From: an uncultured Fibrobacter sp.
GTDB taxonomy: Bacteria > Fibrobacterota > Fibrobacteria > Fibrobacterales > Fibrobacteraceae
Direction: 5' to 3'
Assembly: GCA_946413655.1 (NCBI GenBank)
Contig: CAMKLO010000003.1
Location: 45,024 to 109,023, forward strand
DNA: 64,000 bases
Below the pieces are notes generated by a model. That model made no database searches, had not been told where the DNA came from, and worked only from the letters and a program-made list of their open reading frames with translations. This document shows positions 35,190 to 44,824 of this stretch, in pieces (position 1 is the first letter of the stretch; each line of letters opens with the position of its first letter). The position numbers were made by a program, and so were the translations under genes.

Positions 35190-35220
35190 GGAGATTCCCC
35201 ATCAAGTGGGGAATGACAGT
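35190..35220. repeat. Small hairpin repeat upstream of member 5
   Basis: ATTCCCCA, loop TCAAG, TGGGGAAT, as at 31686; a degenerate half (ATGGGGAATGACAGTGCGG) follows at about 35241. Confidence 0.65.
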
Positions 35221-35275
35221 GCGGTGCGGCAACAAATGAATGGGGAATGACAGTGCGGGGTTTTACGCACCCAAT

Positions 35276-36439
35276 TTATTCGCCGAGGACAAACGCGACG
35301 GCTTTTTCGAGGTCTTCTTGCTGGCGTTTATGCACTTCGCCGTACCTGGCAAGGCCGCGGGCCGCGTACATCGCATAAATGTTCGAATCCAGCAATTGAA
35401 TCATGCGGTTCTTGATTTCGCTCACGGAATACGGGTCAAAGTAAAGTGCCGCATTTTCGCAGACTTCGGGCACAGACGTCGTGCCGCTCGCGGCCACTGG
35501 CACGCCATAACGCATCGACTGCACTGGCGGATAGCCAAAGCCTTCGTTCAGGCTCGGGAACACAAAGGCGTAAGCGTTCTGGTGCAAGAATTCAAGTTCC
35601 TTCGATTCCACATAGCCGAGGAACACAAACGCATCCTTGTTGCGGATATGCTTGCGGTAGGCCTTGACGTTTGTCGCCCCCGTAATCACAAGCTTCATGT
35701 CGAACTCATGATTTGTCGAATGCATCATCGTCACGAGTTCGTCGAACGCCTTGACCGCACGCAGGTTATTCTTTTCCCAGCGGGCACCGCTCGTGAGCAA
35801 AAAGTACTTTTTCGTTTTCACGCCCGGCGGCAAGAACCCTTCCGGTTCGTAATCCAGCATTGGGCTATAGAAAACTGGAATTTCTTTGTCCAAAAGTTCC
35901 GGGAAAAACGACTTAATAGAAGCGCGGCTGTGTTCGCTCACGGTAATGCATTCGGCACGGCCATCGGCAATGCGGGCCGCCAAATCGCGGTACTTGGGCG
36001 CATAGAAATACTTTTTCCAACTGTCGCGGTAACGCACAAGCGCTTCGAGCTTTTGCGCAAATTTTTTCGCAAAGCCAACGCCTTGCCAGCTATACTGCAT
36101 TTCGAGAGCGCGCACGCCATGCCACGTGAACACAAAACGTTTCACCTGAATTTGCCATTTGCCTTCGAGCGAATAAAGCGGCGTATAGAACGCATCAATC
36201 GCATTTTCGTCGATAATCTGTTGCGGCGTTTTTTGAGCAATGTCAAAAAGCGGAATACTGCTCTTTTCGCAGGCGGCAAGGATATCCGGAGCCAAATACT
36301 TTCGGCTGTCATAGACGCAACTGAACTTTGCGCCACGCTTTACTAACGCCCAGAAAATCACTTCGCCGTAAGATCCACCACCGTGGAACTTCGCACTGTG
36401 AATCGGCTGCACCGCCACCAGATTAAAAAGCAAATTCAT
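35276..36439 (-). CDS. Glycosyltransferase family 4 (GT-B)
   Basis: 387 residues. The C-terminal GT1/GT4 domain has SLNEGFGYPPVQSMRYGVPV (about 298-318), the nucleotide-sugar binding motif, followed by SGTTSVPEVCENAALYFDP. The N-terminal part has a GGGSYGEV loop. It transfers a sugar from a nucleotide donor to surface glycan precursors; the exact sugar is not predictable. It is the last gene of a minus-strand operon with the two genes at 36443 and 37464 (gaps of 3 and 1 bp). Confidence 0.9.
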   Translation of the reverse strand: MNLLFNLVAVQPIHSAKFHGGGSYGEVIFWALVKRGAKFSCVYDSRKYLAPDILAACEKSSIPLFDIAQKTPQQIIDENAIDAFYTPLYSLEGKWQIQVKRFVFTWHGVRALEMQYSWQGVGFAKKFAQKLEALVRYRDSWKKYFYAPKYRDLAARIADGRAECITVSEHSRASIKSFFPELLDKEIPVFYSPMLDYEPEGFLPPGVKTKKYFLLTSGARWEKNNLRAVKAFDELVTMMHSTNHEFDMKLVITGATNVKAYRKHIRNKDAFVFLGYVESKELEFLHQNAYAFVFPSLNEGFGYPPVQSMRYGVPVAASGTTSVPEVCENAALYFDPYSVSEIKNRMIQLLDSNIYAMYAARGLARYGEVHKRQQEDLEKAVAFVLGE

Positions 36440-36442
36440 ACA

Positions 36443-37462
36443 TTACCTAAAAAGTTTTCCAACCCATTCGAGCGGTTTCACGAGAATCGGTGCGTTCTTG
36501 TACAGCCAGGCGAGCGACTTCGCAAATGCATAGCTGCGGATGATGTACGCCCCTGCTGCGCCGACTTTTTTCGTCTGGAATTCGAACGCTTCTTTCGCAT
36601 GGAGAATCACGTCATCGTAATACTCGTTGATGTGAATGGACTTGTCCGCATTTACCGTCACGGGGAGGTTCTTCAAGTTCGTATAAAAGTCCTTGCGCAA
36701 AATCTTCGGCAAAAACAAATTCATCGATTCCGGCACCTTGCGACCACGCGTATCGATAATGCGCGAACCGAAGAAATGCAGCACCTTCGCCGTCGGCAAA
36801 AAGCGATTGCCGTAAGCCAGCTGGCAGTTCCAGCCGCCATCCATCTTTTTCGTCACGTAACCGAACTTGTAGTTCGTCTCGGCAAGGCTCGCCATATCGT
36901 ACGGGAAATTTTTAGAAACGCAGTAAAGCCACAGTTCATGCCAAGTCTTGAAGAACTCGCGGGCTTCTAGCGTATCGGCGGCAAACATCACGCCCCCGTT
37001 AAAAATTTCGTCGTTGAGAATCGGCGAGAAGCCCATCATCTTCGCGTTGTTCAAAACCTTCTTGCGGTTAATCGCCTTCGACAAATTTGTGTGGAAATCG
37101 AGCACCGCATAAATGCCACCGCGCCATTCGTCAGGAATCGAAAGGTCATCGACAATCGCGATGTCCGAATCCATGTACAAAAAGTCGCCGTCAATTTCGT
37201 TACGCATCACCGTCTTGAGGTAACGCGAACGCAACATCGGCGTGAACTTTTCATCAAGCGTCAAGACCTTGAGTTCATCGACAGCGTCTTTCAAAGCAGC
37301 ACGTGGCCCCGTCAACGTTTCCGCCGTCTTGTCGTCGGTCAAAAGCGTCACGAACGCGTTCGGATTGTGGACTCGCAGCGAAGCAATCGCCACAAGCGTC
37401 TGCTCGCAGAAAAAGTCCTTCGGGGAACTCGTCAACACAAAAAGATATTTCACGGAAGGCAT
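36443..37462 (-). CDS. GT-A type glycosyltransferase (nucleotide-diphospho-sugar transferase-like)
   Basis: 339 residues from the ATG at 37462. It has an early VLTSSPKDFFCEQTLVAIAS segment and the metal-binding DxD in FLYMDSDIAIVDD (about 96-108), followed by a NGGVMFAAD motif typical of GT8-like folds. An upstream start at 37537 would overlap the preceding gene and lacks the family pattern. Gap to the preceding gene is 1 bp. Confidence 0.85.
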   Translation of the reverse strand: MPSVKYLFVLTSSPKDFFCEQTLVAIASLRVHNPNAFVTLLTDDKTAETLTGPRAALKDAVDELKVLTLDEKFTPMLRSRYLKTVMRNEIDGDFLYMDSDIAIVDDLSIPDEWRGGIYAVLDFHTNLSKAINRKKVLNNAKMMGFSPILNDEIFNGGVMFAADTLEAREFFKTWHELWLYCVSKNFPYDMASLAETNYKFGYVTKKMDGGWNCQLAYGNRFLPTAKVLHFFGSRIIDTRGRKVPESMNLFLPKILRKDFYTNLKNLPVTVNADKSIHINEYYDDVILHAKEAFEFQTKKVGAAGAYIIRSYAFAKSLAWLYKNAPILVKPLEWVGKLFR

Positions 37463-37463
37463 A

Positions 37464-38273
37464 TCAGTCCTTAAGCTCAATGGGTTTCTTGTTTTCGTAT
37501 GCGGCAAGGCGGCTTTCCATCGTGCCACGCGGAGCATTCCTGAGGAAATTCTTGATGCGTTGCCAAAGCGGGCGCCAACTGCCGTTCGTTACGTGTATCG
37601 CAAAAGGTTTCGTCTTCGATTCGTTCAGGCTCGGCAAAAATACGTCGCCCGGATAAATCGTCATCCCTTCGGATAGCTTCTGCAATTCGTTCTTATAGAC
37701 AAAACCAAATTGCTGTGCCGTGTGAGCATAGACAAACGGAGAAATATTCTGGATGTTCAGTTCACCGTTCGGCAAAATAAACTTTTGATTTTCGTAGTAT
37801 TCCATGCACTTTTTAAGGAACGGGTGTCCCGCCTCGCCGCCAAAAATAGCCGCCTGCAACGCAAGCCCGGGGAGTGCTATCTGGTTCGGGTCTTTCTTAG
37901 TTCCGTCTTCGTTCAAGAACAGCCATGACTTATTCTTCTTGAAATGCGATGTAAATTCGATATTCGTAAAATAGCGATTGTTAAGGAACGGGTCAAAGCT
38001 CTGGTACATGTAAACATCGCTATCCAAATAGATTCCGCCCTCGCTATAGACGGCATAAAGGCGAATGTAGTCACTTGCGAAAGCCCACTTAGAAAGCGAA
38101 ACTGCCTCGCGTACAAAGGGGACAGAGTCGATGATTTTCTGGCATTTTGCCATATCCCAATGGACGATTTCATAATCGGGGCAATGGCGCTTCCAGCTGT
38201 CAATACACAACTGAGGCAGTTGCGGCAGCGGGTCATTCGAAAGCCATATATAGTGCAATTTTTTAGGAATCAT
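37464..38273 (-). CDS. Glycosyltransferase with Gly_transf_sug/DXD domain (GT32-like)
   Basis: 269 residues. IPKKLHYIWLS at the N-terminus and the DXD motif in YSEGGIYLDSDVYMYQSF (about 86-104) identify the capsular-polysaccharide GT32 group. First gene of the three-gene operon. It likely extends an outer saccharide on lipopolysaccharide or capsule. Confidence 0.9.
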   Translation of the reverse strand: MIPKKLHYIWLSNDPLPQLPQLCIDSWKRHCPDYEIVHWDMAKCQKIIDSVPFVREAVSLSKWAFASDYIRLYAVYSEGGIYLDSDVYMYQSFDPFLNNRYFTNIEFTSHFKKNKSWLFLNEDGTKKDPNQIALPGLALQAAIFGGEAGHPFLKKCMEYYENQKFILPNGELNIQNISPFVYAHTAQQFGFVYKNELQKLSEGMTIYPGDVFLPSLNESKTKPFAIHVTNGSWRPLWQRIKNFLRNAPRGTMESRLAAYENKKPIELKD

Positions 38274-38330
38274 AAAAATAATGTAGAAAATTACTACTGT
38301 TCGGCCACATCAAATATATATATTTATATC

Positions 38331-39230
38331 ATGATTTCTATTGCAATGGCGACATATAACGGCAAGACGTTTATTCGGGAACAGCTGGATTCCATTCTGG
38401 CCCAGACCGAACAAGATTTCGAAATCGTAATCTGCGATGACGCCTCGACCGATTCTACGCCCCAAATCCTTGACGAATATGCTCGCAAGGATTCCAGAAT
38501 CCATGTATTCAAGAACAAAAAAAATTTGGGCTATCGTGAAAATTTCAATAAGGCCGTATCGCTTTGCAAAGGTGACTTTGTCGCATTCAGTGACCAGGAC
38601 GATTTGTGGCTCCCGAACCACCTCCAGGCCTTGCACGATGCAATTGGAGACAACCTCGTTTGCGGAGGCCGCACAGTCCGTTGCCGCGAAGACGGTTCCA
38701 CGCTCAAGGAATATTCTCCGACACCATACCAGTCCAATTGCCTGACATCGCAAAAAGACCGTTTTATATACCAGTGCTACGCATTCAATCTTTACCAGGG
38801 TGCATCGCAGCTCATTAGCCGTGAAGCCGTAAAGAGGTTCTTCCCTATCGAAGTGGAAGAATACGCACACGACTGGTCTCTCGCCGCAAACGCCATTGCC
38901 GAAAACAGGTTTGTCTATACTAACGAAGTCGTCACGAAATGGCGCAAGCACTCTTCGCAGGTCACGCACAAAAGACATTCGAGAGAAGTCCGCAAAAAAA
39001 GACTCGCGCAATTTGCAGTGTACATGTGGACCCACAACGAAAATCTCAAGAAAGACAAGCCCATCAGCGAAGTTTTAAACAAAGCCGTCGAATTTCATAC
39101 AAATTCAGATATAATTTACCGCATCAAGAATCTTGCGCATGCGTGGAGAACATCGAAAATTATCTACGGACGAAACTTCTCCGGAACGCTCAAAACCGTT
39201 CTCGGTTACTTGTTCACCGCATCGCTTTAA
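38331..39230 (+). CDS. Glycosyltransferase family 2
   Basis: 299 residues from the ATG at 38331. MISIAMATYNGKTFIREQLD is the classic GT2 start. The nucleotide-binding ICDDASTDST (about 33-42) and DxD-type SDQDDLW (about 85-91) motifs follow. The C-terminal part contains KWRKHSSQVTHK. Its stop overlaps the stop of the flippase gene by 4 bp (convergent). Confidence 0.93.
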   Translation: MISIAMATYNGKTFIREQLDSILAQTEQDFEIVICDDASTDSTPQILDEYARKDSRIHVFKNKKNLGYRENFNKAVSLCKGDFVAFSDQDDLWLPNHLQALHDAIGDNLVCGGRTVRCREDGSTLKEYSPTPYQSNCLTSQKDRFIYQCYAFNLYQGASQLISREAVKRFFPIEVEEYAHDWSLAANAIAENRFVYTNEVVTKWRKHSSQVTHKRHSREVRKKRLAQFAVYMWTHNENLKKDKPISEVLNKAVEFHTNSDIIYRIKNLAHAWRTSKIIYGRNFSGTLKTVLGYLFTASL

Positions 39231-40636
39231 AACTTTCTTTTGTAGAACAGGAACTGCGCCCCGAGAAGGAGCAGTACGCACACATAAACGACAATCTTAC
39301 CGACCATCGTGAGCGTCACCACTTGAGCGTTAATCAAAATGTAAAGCGTAAGCAGAAGGACCATCCAAACGATATCGATCCAAAGCTTTGAAGAATAAGG
39401 CTGAAGTTTACGCTTGAGCAAATAGACATTGCAATAGACCGACGACACAATTCCGTAAATGAGCATCGAAAGCGCAGCGCCCAAAAGCCCCAATTGCGGA
39501 ATCAAAATAAAGCCCACCACGACAGAAGTCAGAAGCTGGATAACGCTCGCCTTCAAGTTGACAACGCTCTTGCCGATGCCGTCAATGACCGTGTTCACCA
39601 TGCCAAAGAACGTGACGACAAGCTGGAAGAACAGCAAAACGCCAAGCGCCATCGGCTGTACCACATAGCTCTTGCCTGCAATGGACATGATTTCTTCGGG
39701 GAAAAGCACGATGAAAAATCCGATAATCACCTGAATCATCGTCGCCATCGAAACGCAGTACGAATAAACGGGTTTAAGGTCCGTCTTTAAGCGGGATTCT
39801 TCCATGCCGGAAACAACCGGCGTAATAATCGGGTTGAACCCGTTTCGAATTGTCTGCAGACCATTGGCAAGCGTCATCATCAACGCATAGACACCAGACG
39901 CCTCGTCACCCAAGAAGAACAGCACCATCCAAAGCGTAGAACGCTGGAGCAAGTTTCCGACAAGAACAGTCAAGCCAAGCGGCACCGAATAAAGAACAAG
40001 TTCCTTAGAAACACGCTCCTGCGGGATAATCGGCATTTTCTTGAACTGCTTGCGTACGGCTTTTGCATGTAAAGTAAATCCAATTACTTGTCCGAACAAG
40101 AGGCCAAACGGCAACGCATGCGGGATGTCCAAATAGTGAAGGATAATCGAGACAAGCGGCGCCATCACGGCTATTATAAAATCATTGATAAAAATGGAAA
40201 TCCAAGGCTTACGGTTCCCTTCCGAAGAACTGCTCAACACGTACATGCCCGAATAGAACACCAAGGAAATCGCATAGTACGGAAGTTCATCCGAAATAAA
40301 CGGAGTGAACGATCCCAAGATAATGACAACCGTAACAAACAAGGAAACGGCAACGGAAATCCAGAACGATTCCATGATTCCGCAGTAGGCCACCCTGCCG
40401 TGAAGTTTGTTTTGAGGCATGTACCAACGAAGCCCAATATCCAGGCCAAGCGTCGAGGCTCGCGCAATCGTAAGCAAAAGGCCCTGAGTCGAAACAAATA
40501 TCCCAAACTCGCCCGCACCAAAGATACGCGCAAGCATAATGGTCAAAAGAGGGCCGCAAATCTTTAGGACTGTTCCCAAAATATTGAACAGTGTACTTTT
40601 TTTCAAAAAACTTTTATCAACATCTAACTCGTTCAT
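39227..40636 (-). CDS. Polysaccharide flippase (Wzx/MOP superfamily)
   Basis: 469 residues from the ATG at 40636. About 12 to 14 hydrophobic segments alternate with short loops, starting with a Lys/Ser-rich KKSTLFNILGTVLKI helix and including GEFGIFVSTQGLLLTIAR. This matches oligosaccharide flippases that move lipid-linked O-units across the inner membrane. It serves the glycosyltransferases beside it. No Wzy polymerase or ligase is visible in the window. Confidence 0.88.
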   Translation of the reverse strand: MNELDVDKSFLKKSTLFNILGTVLKICGPLLTIMLARIFGAGEFGIFVSTQGLLLTIARASTLGLDIGLRWYMPQNKLHGRVAYCGIMESFWISVAVSLFVTVVIILGSFTPFISDELPYYAISLVFYSGMYVLSSSSEGNRKPWISIFINDFIIAVMAPLVSIILHYLDIPHALPFGLLFGQVIGFTLHAKAVRKQFKKMPIIPQERVSKELVLYSVPLGLTVLVGNLLQRSTLWMVLFFLGDEASGVYALMMTLANGLQTIRNGFNPIITPVVSGMEESRLKTDLKPVYSYCVSMATMIQVIIGFFIVLFPEEIMSIAGKSYVVQPMALGVLLFFQLVVTFFGMVNTVIDGIGKSVVNLKASVIQLLTSVVVGFILIPQLGLLGAALSMLIYGIVSSVYCNVYLLKRKLQPYSSKLWIDIVWMVLLLTLYILINAQVVTLTMVGKIVVYVCVLLLLGAQFLFYKRKF

Positions 40637-40685
40637 GCTCAACGCAATTTAAAAAAAAGGTTAAATAGATTAAACCCTAATTTTC

Positions 40686-41243
40686 ATGGAAATGCAAATA
40701 AAAACAAAAAATTTTACTACATTATACGGCATGGTTCAATTCAGTCAAACTTCTTGGCAAAACGGCACCCTTTCGGATACGCTTGACATCTTGCGTTATG
40801 CTCCGATGACCTTGTCCGTGGGGACGAACGCCGTTATTTACTACACATTGCCAAAGAGCATTGAACCGGGCGAATTTATCCGCTACACCATCGTTGCCGG
40901 TTTCAGAAAAGTAAGTTGGACCGGCATCATCGGAGCGGTCAACGCTGGCAAAACCGAAAACGTCATTGAAATTGCAGTACGTCTTGGAGACGGCCCGTTC
41001 CGTGGATTCACGGCAAAGCACAAGTTCGATTCCTACAAGGGAATCACGACCTGCTTTGACGATATGACCTTCCAAGGATGCAAGGATTTTGCCGAAGACA
41101 CCTTCTCGATTGTCATGGCAAGCGCAAGTATGGTCTACGCCATCTCCGCCAGAGAAATGGCACGTGAGCAAATCGCATTTGTAGAAGCGAAAAAGAGAAC
41201 ACAGGCATTCGAAGCCCTGGACCAATCCGCAACCGCCGGATAA
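40686..41243 (+). CDS. Conserved hypothetical protein, possibly SRPBCC-like fold
   Basis: 185 residues; the ATG at 40731 (170 residues) is an equally good start since neither has a clear ribosome site. A SDTLDILRYAPMTLSVG segment and a later SIEPGEFIRYTIVAGFRKVSWTG stretch alternate like strands of an alpha/beta lipid-binding fold, but no family was certain. It ends 4 bp before the UbiD-family gene, so the two form an operon, and it could be a helper for the same substrate. Confidence 0.6.
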   Translation: MEMQIKTKNFTTLYGMVQFSQTSWQNGTLSDTLDILRYAPMTLSVGTNAVIYYTLPKSIEPGEFIRYTIVAGFRKVSWTGIIGAVNAGKTENVIEIAVRLGDGPFRGFTAKHKFDSYKGITTCFDDMTFQGCKDFAEDTFSIVMASASMVYAISAREMAREQIAFVEAKKRTQAFEALDQSATAG

Positions 41244-41247
41244 CACC

Positions 41248-43095
41248 ATGTATAAGTCCCTCGAACAGGCCCTGCTGGATTTAGAAAAAGCGGGAATGCT
41301 CAAACGTATTCACGCCGAAGTCGATCCCCATCTGGAAATGGCCGAAATTGCAAGGGAAAATTTTAGGCAAGGCGGTCCAGCGCTCCTTTTTGAGCACGTC
41401 AAGGGGAGCAAATTCCGTGCCGCATGCAATATTTTCGGCAGCGACGAACGGTTCAATTTTTTGTTCCGCGATGGATTTGAGCAAACAAAAACGGCAATCC
41501 AGTTCAAGTCGAATCCAGTGGAATTTTTCAGGCGCCCAAGCCCTGCAAAATTCTGGAAGGCTGCACAAGCGGGCATCAGCTCCATGCCCATGCGTTCAGG
41601 TAGCATCAGCAATTTTGAAGAATGTAGCCTTAGCGACTTGCCACAGCTGGTCAGCTGGCCGATGGACGGAGGCGCGTTTATCACATTACCGCAAGTCGCC
41701 ACACGCCCTAGCGAAAATGCGAACATATTGCAGACAAACTTAGGCATGTACCGCATCCAGATTTCCGGGAACGATTACATTCCTAACGAAGAATGCGGGC
41801 TGCACTACCAAATCAAGCGCGACATTGCACGACATCATCAAAAATCACTCGAAGAAGGGCGACCGCTCAAAGTCAGCATTTTCATTGGTGGCCCGCCATC
41901 GCACACATTCGCAGCCGTGATGCCCATGCCCGAAAATCTCTCGGAGCTGTTGTTCGCAGGCATGCTCGGCAACCGCCGATTCCGTTACTTTGAACATGAT
42001 GGCTACATCGTCTCTAGCGATGCGGACTTTTGTATTTTAGGAGAACTCGAACCCGGTTTAAAACCCGAAGGTCCATTTGGGGACCACATCGGCTATTATT
42101 CCGGCAAACACGATTTTCCATGTATGAGAGTCCAAAAAGTGCTTTGCAAAAAGAACGCGATTTTCCCGTTCACGGTCGTCGGACGCCCGCCTCAAGAAGA
42201 TACGCTCTTTGGCAAGTTTATCCACAAAATCACAGAGCCGATGGTTCCCGCATCGCTCCCAGGGGTTTACGGGATTCACGCGGTCGATGATGCTGGCGTA
42301 CACCCGCTTTGCCTAGCGCTCGGTTCCGAAGCTTTCCGCCCTTACGCAACAGCCGAAGAACGCGAACCGATGGAACTTTTGAAGACCGCAAACGCGCTGC
42401 TCGGATTCAACCAGGCAAGCCTAACAAAGTATTTGCTGATTGCCGCCAAAGAAGACGCAGCAGGCCTCGACGTCAATGACGTTCCCGCATTTTTCACGCA
42501 CGTTTTGGAGCGTATCCATTTCGACCGAGATTTGCATTTTCAAACGGCGACAACCATCGACACGCTGGACTACACCGGCACAAGCCTCAACCACGGCTCG
42601 AAAGTTGTCATTGCCGCCGCCGGCGTGAAGTGCCGCGAGCTCCGCAACAACCCAAGCGATTTGGAATCGCTCACGCTTCCGCAAGGGTTTAAAGTAGCCG
42701 CCATCGTGATGCCCGGTGTGCTCATGATTGAAGGTCCATCATACAAGAAATCTGAGACTCTCCGCGACCTCAAAGAAGCCTTCGCCCACTGGGAATTCCG
42801 CGAAAACTATCCTTGGATTTCCATCATCGACGAAGGCGCCGCGAACGTCGCAGCAAACAGCGGAACAAGTACAAACAACATATTAAGCGATTTTCTCTGG
42901 CTCACGTTCACGCGTTCCGACCCTGCGCAAGACATTTACGGCATCGACGAAACCGTCGAAGAAAAGCATTGGAAATGCAGCGCGCCCATGATTATTGACG
43001 CACGCATTAAGCCGCATCACCAAAAGCAGCTAACCGTCCCCGCCGAAATCACCGCCAAAGCAAAGCAAATTCTCAAAGATGCAGGAGTTCTGTAA
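41248..43095 (+). CDS. UbiD-family prenylated-FMN decarboxylase
   Basis: 615 residues. The active-site block PEGPFGDHIGYYS (about 272-284) contains the conserved Glu and, as in E. coli UbiD, Asp at the second acidic site. The Arg-bearing MYRIQISG segment (about 168-175), GRPPQEDTLFG and the C-terminal FTRSDPAQDIYG block complete the family. These enzymes decarboxylate aromatic or unsaturated acids with prenylated FMN. Ubiquinone, or the menaquinone (futalosine) branch, is possible; no UbiX partner is in the window. Confidence 0.88.
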   Translation: MYKSLEQALLDLEKAGMLKRIHAEVDPHLEMAEIARENFRQGGPALLFEHVKGSKFRAACNIFGSDERFNFLFRDGFEQTKTAIQFKSNPVEFFRRPSPAKFWKAAQAGISSMPMRSGSISNFEECSLSDLPQLVSWPMDGGAFITLPQVATRPSENANILQTNLGMYRIQISGNDYIPNEECGLHYQIKRDIARHHQKSLEEGRPLKVSIFIGGPPSHTFAAVMPMPENLSELLFAGMLGNRRFRYFEHDGYIVSSDADFCILGELEPGLKPEGPFGDHIGYYSGKHDFPCMRVQKVLCKKNAIFPFTVVGRPPQEDTLFGKFIHKITEPMVPASLPGVYGIHAVDDAGVHPLCLALGSEAFRPYATAEEREPMELLKTANALLGFNQASLTKYLLIAAKEDAAGLDVNDVPAFFTHVLERIHFDRDLHFQTATTIDTLDYTGTSLNHGSKVVIAAAGVKCRELRNNPSDLESLTLPQGFKVAAIVMPGVLMIEGPSYKKSETLRDLKEAFAHWEFRENYPWISIIDEGAANVAANSGTSTNNILSDFLWLTFTRSDPAQDIYGIDETVEEKHWKCSAPMIIDARIKPHHQKQLTVPAEITAKAKQILKDAGVL

Positions 43096-43096
43096 A

Positions 43097-44764
43097 ATGC
43101 TCCCGATTTTTTCACACTTTTTTTCATTCGCACGAATCACCCAGTTCGTTACACTGTCCATAGCGATAGCATTCTGCACGACATTCGCCTACGAAGGTGA
43201 TTGCGGAACGATGAAGGCTTTTGAAAACTACATCAAGCGCAAGAACCAGCCCCTTTACGCCTTGGCCAAGTCATCAGAAAAAAAGGAGACCAAATGCACT
43301 CCCGAAGTGTATTACGATTCGGTCTATTCCATTGAAACCGCGCATATTCAAGTTTTCTATACCATGACAGGGCCTCATGCTACGACAAAAGCATTCGCCA
43401 AGGCAACCGCCACCAGCATGGAAGAAGCATGGGACTTTTACATCAACAAGCACAAGATGCGTGAGCCCAAAGGACCTAGCGTATCCCTCCACTTCCTACA
43501 AGAAGTCAAGAACGGGCTCTATCCCATCGAAATTGTTGACCTCGAACAAGTTAGAGGCCACAAAATTGGTGATTACTTCAAAAACTTTGGAGTTACGGAA
43601 CCTCTTGATGATTTCGGATTTTCCCAAATTTTCATGGAGAACGATTTCTATTATGGCTCTTCAAAAAACGAAAACAAAGACACCATTTTCGTCGATGAAG
43701 ACACTTGTTTGTACGCCAAGTCAACAATAGAATTACGCAACAACGTGCACAATTTTTCATACACCGATGAATGGGCAAAAGGCATCCGCCTAACATCATT
43801 CCACGAATTTTATCACGCCGTACAGTTACGTTATCTTGACCTGTCCACACCAACGTTCTGGTTCGAAGCCTCCGCTGCCGGGTTTGAAGAAATCACCAAT
43901 CCCGATATTGACGACTACATCAGTTACATACCAAAATTCTTTGAACGCACAGGGCAGCCCCTCTCCGATTCTTTCAGGAACTACGGAGCATCGACATTAC
44001 TCATTTATCTATACAACAACGTTTCAAAGGATATAGACAAATCCATTTGGGAAAACTTTTCAAAGAACCCAAACAATTCGTTCGAAGATCAGCTCATCGC
44101 CTCAATTAAGCCGTTTAAACTCGATGCCGATAGCATTTTCCACGACTATTCCGTTCGGCTTTCTTTTTCCGGGAAACGCAGCAAGGACCTTCCCAAAAAA
44201 AGTTGGATCCATAACGACCAATCCGAATGGCCCTCTGCCAAAATAATCGTTTCAGATTCCATCAAACCGAATATCGAAAGTCTCGCATTCAAGTACTACA
44301 ACATTCCGCAAAACTACGCCCCTCCCTATGTGGTTGATTTCACAAACTTTACCGGAAAAGCATCCGTTGCCATATACAAGGACGGCAAGGCGTCTATCTA
44401 CAAAATTGAAAACAACAATACACTCAATAGCATGGCCCCTGTTTTATCATCAAGCGATTCTTCTGTATGGATTTTCAGCCGCTTCGGTGAATCCGAAAGC
44501 ATTCCAATCGTTCACAACGATACACCCCCGCATGCATATCCCGTTCCATGGAAAGAAGGGCCGCTCTGCTTTGCCCCGCTCCCCCTCGGCAAGAAATTTA
44601 TTGAAATCAGAACAAGACGCGGCGACTTGATTTCACAGGAAAAATACGAAGGAACATCATTCTGCCTGCAAGAAAACCAAGTCAAGTCCATGATGGCGCC
44701 AGGTCTTTATCGGTTCCGCGTCGGCAACAAAGGCCGCACAACAAGCTTTATAGTGATATACTAG
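43097..44764 (+). CDS. Exported HEFYH metalloprotease-like protein
   Basis: 555 residues from the ATG at 43097, with GCAGGAG 9 bases upstream. A signal peptide (about 1-30, SIAIAFCTTFA) precedes the domain. The zinc-binding motif HEFYH (about 236-240) is followed by FEASAAGFEE with a probable third ligand Glu near 259, a gluzincin-like pattern. The remainder includes beta-rich C-terminal segments and EGTSFCLQENQ. Not assigned to a named family. The UbiD-family stop (43095) is 1 bp before its ATG, so it is co-transcribed. Confidence 0.7.
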   Translation: MLPIFSHFFSFARITQFVTLSIAIAFCTTFAYEGDCGTMKAFENYIKRKNQPLYALAKSSEKKETKCTPEVYYDSVYSIETAHIQVFYTMTGPHATTKAFAKATATSMEEAWDFYINKHKMREPKGPSVSLHFLQEVKNGLYPIEIVDLEQVRGHKIGDYFKNFGVTEPLDDFGFSQIFMENDFYYGSSKNENKDTIFVDEDTCLYAKSTIELRNNVHNFSYTDEWAKGIRLTSFHEFYHAVQLRYLDLSTPTFWFEASAAGFEEITNPDIDDYISYIPKFFERTGQPLSDSFRNYGASTLLIYLYNNVSKDIDKSIWENFSKNPNNSFEDQLIASIKPFKLDADSIFHDYSVRLSFSGKRSKDLPKKSWIHNDQSEWPSAKIIVSDSIKPNIESLAFKYYNIPQNYAPPYVVDFTNFTGKASVAIYKDGKASIYKIENNNTLNSMAPVLSSSDSSVWIFSRFGESESIPIVHNDTPPHAYPVPWKEGPLCFAPLPLGKKFIEIRTRRGDLISQEKYEGTSFCLQENQVKSMMAPGLYRFRVGNKGRTTSFIVIY

Positions 44765-44824
44765 TAGACAGTAGGAAGTAGGCGGTAGGAAGGAGTCATC
44801 CTCGACCGCCAGGGAGGGGATCCA

